A stretch of DNA of 64,000 nt from contig CM037472.1 in assembly GCA_021014325.1 (NCBI GenBank), forward strand, positions 27,696,039-27,760,038, in the 5' to 3' direction. Positions within the stretch are counted from its first letter, which is position 1; the number at the start of each line of letters is the position of its first letter. A program made the position numbers and the translations under genes. Source of the DNA: Plazaster borealis. Its lineage: Eukaryota > Echinodermata > Asteroidea > Forcipulatida > Labidiasteridae. The notes beneath the pieces were generated by a model that worked only from the letters and a program-made list of their open reading frames with translations, did not search any database and was not told where the DNA came from. Below are positions 62,301 through 64,000 of the stretch, in pieces.

Positions 62301-63771
62301 TCATTACAAAGTACAAGCATGAAGGGTTTATAATGGAGTGTCGTGGCCGGATGTTTAAGAGCACCGGACTCAAGCTCTTGTGTTTCTGATTAGCAGAGTG
62401 TGGGTTGGAGTCCCGATGGCACTCGTGTCCTTGAGCAAGTTGTTAACCACGGTGTTTCTGGTTCTCATAGCAAGCACCCTTGTTTACAGGTTTCCTCAGG
62501 CTTGCGAGTTACAGTGGTTAAGTTCACTTATGAGGCATCCTTGGTTTTATTACCAGAAATATATGATAAATAATAAGAAAAATTAGACACTTTTTAATAA
62601 TGGTGTTAGGATGCTCACCCAGGATTATTATGAATATTTTGTTTCAGGATCCAAACGTGAGGCTGATCAGACAGCTGAGGGCTGAGATTGCCAGGTTAAA
62701 GGCTTGCCTGACTGGAATGGTAAGAATCGGGGGTCTTCATGAAGGACACAAATTTGCTGAGCATACAAAAAAATTGCTAAGCACAAGCAGGCTACCAGCC
62801 AAAATGCCATGTCATTCTCATTGTTGCAACTGGTACCCTGCTGATTCTTTGCTTAGAAGTAAACTTGGTTAACAATGTTATCTGCTTAACAGCTTTATGA
62901 AATTGGACCCAGACCCTGGAATAGACAAACATGGTAGGTACTTATGTACTGTACAGCTAAACAAAAAACTCAGTAGGTGACTTTGCTAAAAAGGCACTGC
63001 TTGTGGTTAACATGTGAAGTAAACCAACATGTATGTGGGTTGTAAATGCATTAGAACTGTACCTGGAATCCAGAATAATGAAAACTACAACAATGGCTAT
63101 TAACCCGATTCACCTGATGTCGTCGCATGATTAAGTCTCTTGCTTGCGCCATTTTGGGAGTCGGTTTCCTTTGTGTTACTGTGTAGTGCCATTTTTGTGA
63201 CCCATGTGCAGTTTGACGCTCACCATATCTTTACATGCAACTCGACTCCTAAATTGGCAGACCATGGGCAGACTGTAGCTGTGTGTGACATCAGTGCAAG
63301 GGGCTCATTTTACGCAAGGAGTCAAAATCATGCACTTTTCCGAAATAGTAAAGTTATATTAAAAGTGAAGACAATCGAAACATCAGCCTTGATATCATTG
63401 TGATGAGATGTCTTAAACATTCTATATGTTGAGAAATACTTACCTTATAAGGCCCTATTTAGGTGTTATAAGAATACTTACCTAATTGGCCTAACATGTG
63501 TTATTTGAAAGCTCTTCTCATCTTTATGTTGACCAAATAAACACAGTATTGAGTTAGGAACTGCCTGGTTTGGCAAGGAGCGTCACTTTTGCGTAAGTGA
63601 AGAGACTTGTTGTATTTTGGTTTATATCTTGCAAACTAGTACAAACAATTACTAGTACAAACAAACAAAGATACATCTATTTCATCTATTTCATTTGCTA
63701 TTGTTCAACGTCCTATGTAGGATGTCACTGATCTCCCAACGGTGGACAAACTACATGAAAGTGAAGCCATG
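24976..63771 (+). CDS. KIF16B: KIF16B-like kinesin-3, N-terminal 411 codons (15 exons, continues beyond window)
   Basis: Join 24976-25022, 27686-27755, 47134-47256, 53404-53520, 55159-55191, 57122-57183, 57427-57530, 57926-57995, 58144-58216, 58854-58921, 59729-59829, 60380-60523, 61707-61804, 62648-62719 and 63721-63771: 1233 nt in one open frame, every junction GT-AG. The product is a plus-end microtubule motor. It starts [16 protein letters not shown]. Motifs: P-loop GQTGSGKS (105-112), switch I SSRSH (220-224), switch II DLAGSE (252-257), [20 protein letters not shown] (microtubule-binding side), then [19 protein letters not shown] and [20 protein letters not shown] in the neck. The match is closest to KIF16B, an early-endosome motor with a later FHA domain and PX tail; the related STARD9 is the alternative. 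FHA and tail exons lie outside the window. Intron 2 is 19.4 kb and holds a BEL/Pao element. Confidence 0.92.
25340..25870. repeat. Diffuse foldback region in kinesin intron 1
   Basis: CATTTGTATGTGCTGTCGTGAAAT near 25375 recurs in inverted form around 25790-25850 (ATTTCACGACATCGCAT, CATTTGTATGTATGC), and CGCATGTTGCACAC / TGACATCGCAT is repeated. Looks like a decayed foldback repeat. No gene. Confidence 0.45.
25871..27685. other. Rest of kinesin intron 1, no other gene seen
   Basis: Contains repeated AAGTGACCTAACT blocks at 26111-26160 and an AT-rich remainder. ORFs are short and unsupported. Confidence 0.5.
27686..27755 (+). CDS. KIF16B: Kinesin exon 2
   Basis: Acceptor TTTCAG, donor GTAAGT. 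Encodes residues 16-39 ending KTSITNLK, which aligns with KTTITNLK of KIF16B. Confidence 0.88.
27773..28092. mobile_element. TTAA-type MITE copy in kinesin intron 2
   Basis: Left end GGCACTGTACACGTTTGGT, right end ACCAAACGTGTTCAGTGCCT followed by TTAA. The left TTAA is lost, so it is older or truncated. Same family as 24127-24496. Confidence 0.8.
28345..28500 (+). repeat. Dispersed repeat, GCCCTGGTCTTGGCCTTGGTGCCCC family
   Basis: GCCCTGGTCTTGGCCTTGGT and AGTGCCCTTTGCAAA also occur in the same order at 29535-29665. Related sequence is at 45480-45560 and 49940-50096. Confidence 0.7.
28501..29534. other. Kinesin intron 2 sequence, no gene seen
   Basis: AT-rich. No recognised element. Confidence 0.5.
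29535..29665 (+). repeat. Dispersed repeat, second copy
   Basis: Aligns with 28370-28500 through GCCCTGGTCTTGGCCTTGGT and GAAGTGCCCTTTGCAAA. Confidence 0.7.
29666..31196. other. Kinesin intron 2 sequence, no gene seen
   Basis: AT-rich with short ORFs only. Confidence 0.5.
31197..31245. repeat. (TTTA)n microsatellite
   Basis: About twelve imperfect TTTA/TTTG units. Confidence 0.9.
31476..31850 (+). mobile_element. Dispersed element with CAGGGCTYGA ends
   Basis: Starts CAGGGCTCGAATTT and ends AAATCAAGCCCTG (terminal inverted repeat). About 375 bp. The interior (ATCCACAAGACCACAGGGCTTG, AGTCAACATTTGAACA, GGCCTGTGGTCCAGTGTAAA) recurs at 45590-45990. CAGGG ends suggest a hAT MITE, but I see no clean target duplication. 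Confidence 0.6.
32409..33002. mobile_element. MITE with GGGCCCAATTTTATGGC ends
   Basis: Left end GGGCCCAATTTTATGGCACT and right end (reverse strand) GGCCCAATTTCATGGCGCTG, each continuing to AGAATTCTG: about 38 bp of inverted repeat around 590 bp. The same end sequence marks 56731-56937 and 58321-58570. Confidence 0.75.
33003..36079. other. Kinesin intron 2 sequence, no gene seen
   Basis: AT-rich. 34345-34500 (AGGACCCGTTAGCTTGTCATTT) is a dispersed repeat shared with 57600-57715. Runs of ATTT/ATTG at 34740-34795. Confidence 0.5.
36085..36983 (-). repeat. BEL/Pao 3' LTR (left on + strand)
   Basis: 899 bp, TGTAGCC to GGCTACA. Contains a triple GGTGAA-type repeat near 36374-36400. Confidence 0.95.
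37108..38556 (-). pseudogene. BEL/Pao integrase ORF (482 aa)
   Basis: HHCC zinc site (HYH...CIPCRKQ), catalytic DDE residues in [19 protein letters not shown] and GVWERQIR, and a C-terminal domain with [13 protein letters not shown]. Open over 482 codons, but not joined in frame to the RT. Confidence 0.92.
38645..39796 (-). pseudogene. BEL/Pao RT C-terminal half and RNase H
   Basis: Contains the RT active site NNFYVDDCL and RNase H motifs [19 protein letters not shown] and WSDS. The frame is lost near 38720 before the integrase region. Confidence 0.9.
39793..40092 (-). pseudogene. BEL/Pao reverse transcriptase, middle piece
   Basis: Carries the first catalytic Asp region ([13 protein letters not shown]). 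It overlaps its neighbour in another frame, and a second frame break near 39797 separates it from the YVDD piece. Confidence 0.85.
39966..40508 (-). pseudogene. BEL/Pao reverse transcriptase, N-terminal piece
   Basis: A pre-RT linker and the start of the RT domain ([13 protein letters not shown]). The frame is lost shortly after that motif, near 40015. Confidence 0.85.
40480..42657 (-). pseudogene. BEL/Pao gag and protease ORF (725 aa)
   Basis: An N-terminal Ser/Ala-rich coiled region, then a DUF1759 capsid-like domain ([20 protein letters not shown]), zinc-knuckle cysteines ([27 protein letters not shown]) and a retropepsin-like site [11 protein letters not shown]. It runs out of frame near 40530 before the RT, so the polyprotein is broken. 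Confidence 0.9.
42799..43699 (-). repeat. BEL/Pao 5' LTR (right on + strand)
   Basis: 901 bp. Versus the other LTR: C for T near 42823, C for T near 43263, homopolymer changes near 43413 and 43421, and two extra bases near 43624. Confidence 0.95.
43731..45005. mobile_element. Foldback transposon of 1.28 kb with GCGTTCCCACTGG ends
   Basis: Left end GCCCCGTTCCCACTGG and right end (reverse strand) ACCGCGTTCCCACTGG, both bordered by CTGAG, a possible 5-bp target duplication. Subterminal GGGCGATCA occurs at least six times in the left 250 bp, and GATC-rich GCGATC blocks recur at the right. Minus-strand ORFs in the middle show no known transposase. It lies 26 bp from the BEL/Pao target duplication. 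Confidence 0.7.
45011..45589. other. Kinesin intron 2 sequence, no gene seen
   Basis: Contains an inverted fragment of the GGCACCAAGGC dispersed repeat at 45480-45560. Confidence 0.5.
45590..45990 (+). repeat. Second copy of the CAGGGCTTG dispersed element
   Basis: Aligns with 31495-31850 (GATCCACAAGACCACAGGGC, AGTCAACATTTAAACACAAT, GGCCTGTGGTCCAGTGTAAA). The terminal repeats are decayed. Confidence 0.6.
46448..46825. mobile_element. TTAA-flanked MITE in kinesin intron 2
   Basis: 378 bp, AGGCAGTGGACACTATTGGT at the left and ACCAATAGTGTCCACTGCCT at the right, TTAA at 46444-46447 and 46826-46829. The centre has a strong hairpin: GATTTCGAGACCTCAAG and its complement at 46609-46650. Confidence 0.9.
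46970..47045 (+). repeat. G-rich tandem run before kinesin exon 3
   Basis: Repeats of GGGGGGTGGATA with many G tracts of five or six, followed by C-rich CCCCTCCCCTCCCCCC. The G-rich strand is the sense strand, so both the DNA and the pre-mRNA could form G-quadruplexes. It ends 89 bp before the exon 3 boundary. Confidence 0.9.
47134..47256 (+). CDS. KIF16B: Kinesin exon 3
   Basis: Acceptor TTTCATAG, donor GTGAGT; 41 codons, phase 0. Contains [12 protein letters not shown] and ends ASQER. A competing AG at 47139-47140 would break the frame. Confidence 0.9.
47540..47900. repeat. Degenerate TTAA-MITE-like copy, kinesin intron 3
   Basis: GGACAACATTGGTAATTGTCAAAGACC, ACCCAACATATAC and CATGAGAAAATAG follow the order of the families at 6420 and 24127. 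The ends are not preserved. Confidence 0.5.
48189..48500 (-). repeat. Retroposon fragment with AATAATAATA tail
   Basis: The minus strand ends GCGCATTATAAATGCTCTATATTATTATT. The interior has GTCGTTCCAGAGAGTAGGTCC, a block I recognise from dispersed marine-invertebrate repeats. Confidence 0.5.
48501..49019. other. Kinesin intron 3 sequence, no gene seen
   Basis: AT-rich. No recognised element. Confidence 0.5.
49020..49330 (-). repeat. tRNA-derived SINE, minus orientation
   Basis: The minus strand has TTGGCCACGGGAC..., a B-box GGGTTCGAATCCC near 49245, GTGTTTCTGGTTCATAGCAAG and the tail side AGGCTTCC. This is the most complete head after 62337. Confidence 0.65.
49331..49939. other. Kinesin intron 3 sequence, no gene seen
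   Basis: AT-rich. No recognised element. Confidence 0.5.
49940..50096. repeat. Short element with CAGGCCT ends, GGCAATTGCCTC core
   Basis: CAGGCCTGATACTT at the left and AAGCAAGGCCTG at the right. The inside shares GCCTTGGTGCCCCTTG with 28345 and 29535. No clear target duplication. Confidence 0.5.
50258..51409. mobile_element. hAT-like element with CAGTGTTCTCCAAC ends
   Basis: A perfect 14-bp terminal inverted repeat (CAGTGTTCTCCAAC at 50258, GTTGGAGAACACTG ending 51409). Near-identical flanks CGTAGGG / CGTAGGC suggest a slightly mutated target duplication. The right end carries CGTCGTAGGGGCTTCGCGCT. A second element is nested inside. No transposase seen. Confidence 0.7.
50577..51180. mobile_element. 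piggyBac-like MITE nested in the hAT-like element
   Basis: 604 bp. Perfect 13-bp inverted repeats CCCTTTCATTACC / GGTAATGAAAGGG directly flanked by TTAA at 50573-50576 and 51181-51184. CCC...GGG ends with a TTAA target are the piggyBac signature. Repeats of GGCGACTTTAGTCGAC lie next to the left end. Confidence 0.85.
51826..51850. repeat. Imperfect palindrome related to 9136-9161
   Basis: CGGAGGTAGA-TATT-TCTACCTCTG. Shares its core with the perfect palindrome at 9136-9161. Confidence 0.6.
51851..52219. other. Kinesin intron 3 sequence, no gene seen
   Basis: No recognised element. Confidence 0.5.
52220..52560. mobile_element. Half of a TTAA-type foldback element
   Basis: Begins TTAA|AGGGACACGTTGCCTTGG and runs through AACCGTTTGTTATAAAATGC and AACACGGTCGGCCATTTTGT. 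In the family as I know it an inverted second half follows; here it is missing or strongly diverged, so the right edge is arbitrary. Confidence 0.5.
52561..53403. other. End of kinesin intron 3, no gene seen
   Basis: AT-rich, with a normal acceptor before exon 4. Confidence 0.5.
53404..53520 (+). CDS. KIF16B: Kinesin exon 4 (P-loop)
   Basis: 39 codons, phase 0. Contains [20 protein letters not shown] and MMGAK; the ATP-binding P-loop is complete. Confidence 0.95.
53521..54697. other. First part of kinesin intron 4, no gene seen
   Basis: AT-rich. No recognised element. Confidence 0.5.
54698..55117. repeat. 420-bp foldback immediately upstream of kinesin exon 5
   Basis: AAGAAACACAAT at 54698 pairs with ATTGTGTTTCTT ending 55117. 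The pairing continues inward (CACTTTGCATC, GGCAGTTTTTC-like, CAATGGTTATA, TTTGTTTAGTACCTG, AACATGTG) and again in the core (ACCCTCAAATTTC near 54880 against GAAATTTGAGGGT near 54937). It ends 41 bp before the 33-nt exon. Confidence 0.8.
55159..55191 (+). CDS. KIF16B: Kinesin exon 5, 33-nt microexon
   Basis: Acceptor after a long T tract (55137-55155) and AAG; donor GTAAGT. Encodes [11 protein letters not shown], which matches the conserved GLIPRICE of kinesin-3 motors. Confidence 0.92.
55830..56064. mobile_element. Candidate TTAA-flanked short element
   Basis: TTAA at 55826-55829 and 56065-56068; ends ACTCTTTCACGCGC and (reverse strand) CCCTTCCATGCACC agree at about 10 of 14 bases. GACCGGT...ACTAGT...GACCGG makes a hairpin near the left end. 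Possibly piggyBac-like; weak. Confidence 0.35.
56731..56937. mobile_element. GGGCCCAATTTCATA foldback cluster
   Basis: GGGCCCAATTTCATAATGCTG pairs with CTTTATGAAATTGGGTCC at 56802-56819, and a second related pair ends at AAATTGGCCCC near 56935. The interior has alternating GCTTAGCAAG / TGCTTA words. Same end family as 32409-33002. Confidence 0.6.
57122..57183 (+). CDS. KIF16B: Kinesin exon 6
   Basis: Acceptor TTCAG, donor GTAAAT. Encodes [20 protein letters not shown]. Confidence 0.92.
57427..57530 (+). CDS. KIF16B: Kinesin exon 7
   Basis: Acceptor TTCCAG, donor GTCAGT. Encodes [13 protein letters not shown] through [14 protein letters not shown]; the usual Asn in EIYNE is Cys here. Confidence 0.92.
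57716..57840 (+). repeat. tRNA-derived SINE with TAGCTCAGTTGGTA head
   Basis: An A-box TAGCTCAGTTGG (57725), an anticodon-arm-like CCGGCACGTTGAACCGG and a B-box GTTTCAAATCC (57769). No acceptor-stem partner or CCA end follows; instead it continues into an AT-rich tail. It interrupts a dispersed repeat (57600-57715 and 57842-57880) that is continuous at 34380-34500. Confidence 0.65.
57926..57995 (+). CDS. KIF16B: Kinesin exon 8
   Basis: Acceptor TTGCAG, donor GTACTA. Encodes [20 protein letters not shown]. Confidence 0.92.
58144..58216 (+). CDS. KIF16B: Kinesin exon 9 (switch I)
   Basis: Acceptor AATACAG, donor GTAAGC. Encodes [19 protein letters not shown]. Confidence 0.93.
58321..58570. 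mobile_element. MITE with GAGCCCAATTTCATAGCTC ends
   Basis: Left GAGCCCAATTTCATAGCTCT and right (reverse strand) GGGCCCAATTTTATGGCTCT form a 21-bp imperfect inverted repeat around 250 bp in kinesin intron 9. The interior has GAAGAATG/GCATTCTTCGC inverted words. Confidence 0.7.
58854..58921 (+). CDS. KIF16B: Kinesin exon 10 (switch II)
   Basis: Acceptor TTTCAG, donor GTAAGT. Encodes [13 protein letters not shown]; the Ser-Glu of switch II comes from exon 11. Confidence 0.93.
58922..59728. other. Kinesin intron 10, no gene seen
   Basis: No recognised element. Confidence 0.5.
59729..59829 (+). CDS. KIF16B: Kinesin exon 11
   Basis: Acceptor TTGACAG, donor GTAAGA. Encodes [17 protein letters not shown] and [16 protein letters not shown]. 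Confidence 0.93.
59830..60379. other. Kinesin intron 11, no gene seen
   Basis: Only a short GGGCCCAGTG remnant of the foldback family near 60289. Confidence 0.5.
60380..60523 (+). CDS. KIF16B: Kinesin exon 12
   Basis: Acceptor TTTCAG, donor GTAAGT. Encodes a variable loop ([17 protein letters not shown]) and then [18 protein letters not shown]. Confidence 0.93.
60524..61706. other. Kinesin intron 12, no gene seen
   Basis: 61553-61665 is another GGGCCCA...TTGGGCCC foldback with GCTTAGCAAA words. Otherwise AT-rich. Confidence 0.5.
61707..61804 (+). CDS. KIF16B: Kinesin exon 13
   Basis: Acceptor CCTCAG, donor GTAACT. Encodes [20 protein letters not shown] and the end of the motor core ([11 protein letters not shown]). 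Confidence 0.93.
62337..62590 (+). repeat. tRNA-derived SINE, most complete copy, plus orientation
   Basis: The head GTGGCCGGATGTTTAAGAGC and ACCGGACTCAAGCTCTTGTG resembles a tRNA-Leu A-box and anticodon arm; the B-box is GGGTTGGAGTCCC. The body has ACGGTGTTTCTGGTTCTCAT and GGTTTCCTCAGGCTTGCGAG; the tail is TTACCAGAAATATATGATAA. Sibling copies are at 1535, 9165, 11702 and 49020. Confidence 0.75.
62648..62719 (+). CDS. KIF16B: Kinesin exon 14 (neck)
   Basis: Acceptor TTTCAG, donor GTAAGA. Encodes [18 protein letters not shown], the kinesin-3 neck helix. Confidence 0.92.
62720..62920. repeat. GCTTAGCA/GAAATTGGACCC foldback remnant, kinesin intron 14
   Basis: AAATTTGCTGAGCATAC at the left and GCTTTATGAAATTGGACCC at the right. 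Related to the GGGCCCAATTT family but decayed. Confidence 0.45.
62921..63720. other. End of kinesin intron 14, no gene seen
   Basis: AT-rich. No recognised element. Confidence 0.5.
63721..63771 (+). CDS. KIF16B: Kinesin exon 15 (last exon in window)
   Basis: Acceptor TATGTAG, donor GTGAGT. Encodes [17 protein letters not shown]. The position fits the linker after the neck helix, but the sequence is little conserved, so it is less certain than the others. Confidence 0.7.
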
Positions 63772-64000
63772 GTGAGTACTCATGATTAAACAACAAACAT
63801 ATTTTCCTTTTTTTATATATAAACTGAAGAAGTGTCTTTAATGGGAGACTTTTGGGAATACAAAATGGCAGTAGACTTCCCAGGATAATCCAGAAATATG
63901 CTCATGCTCCAGGCGCCGAGTTATGAAAGTTAACGCAACTTGTAAGTCCATTTGGGCAACATTTATTGCGATAGTTGTGTACCTTTAACAAAAGATATCT

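Noticed and set aside
62600..62872. ORF extending exon 14 of the kinesin on both sides
   Set aside because: Acceptor at 62647 and donor at 62720 delimit the conserved neck segment; the rest is intron repeat.

Overview
This is a nuclear genome window from a marine invertebrate deuterostome. It has split genes with GT-AG introns, very dense transposon remnants and AT-rich non-coding DNA. The TTAA-flanked foldback repeats beginning AGGCAGTGGACAC / AGGCACTGAACAC / AGGGACACGTTGCC look like families I associate with sea star genomes. My best guess is therefore an asteroid echinoderm, but this rests on memory of repeats and not on a search.

The window holds three real host genes. Two are tandem paralogs of an SLC16-type monocarboxylate transporter (MFS) on the + strand. 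Copy 1 spans 2291-7031 (557 aa) and copy 2 spans 13468-17824 (558 aa); each has four coding exons separated by phase-1 introns. They lie in a segmental duplication (about 2210-8826 and 13385-22522) whose copies were later hit by different transposons, so each copy often shows the empty site of an insertion in the other. The third gene is a KIF16B-like kinesin-3, also on +, starting at 24976 and running off the right edge. Its first 15 coding exons (411 codons) give the complete motor domain and the start of the neck. Its introns are large (intron 2 is 19.4 kb) and full of repeats.

Layout: 1-2209, repeat-rich flank (inverted-repeat arm, SINE, CpG-rich array, hAT-like MITE). 2210-8826, first transporter unit. 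8827-13384, spacer with a 130-bp tandem array, a SINE, an inverted copy of the left flank, and CGTCGC arrays. 13385-22522, second transporter unit carrying a 1.7-kb foldback insertion and a 1.94-kb hAT-like insertion. 22523-24900, a 519-bp pure ATT microsatellite, a tandem 264/280-bp duplication and a TTAA MITE. 24976-end, the kinesin gene. Its intron 2 holds a recent BEL/Pao LTR retrotransposon (36085-43699, minus strand, 899/901-bp LTRs, 5-bp target duplication GTGAC), then a 1.3-kb foldback transposon. Intron 3 carries a piggyBac-like MITE nested in a hAT-like element.

The transporter and kinesin genes have no evident functional link. I found no CRISPR array, operon or convincing new multi-gene system. 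The most interesting points are the fast protein divergence between the transporter paralogs, the composite foldback in copy 2, ETS-like palindromes in the 130-bp array, a young retrotransposon with four frameshifts, and a long hairpin just upstream of a 33-nt kinesin microexon. All coordinates were read by eye from the sequence, and identities are estimates.
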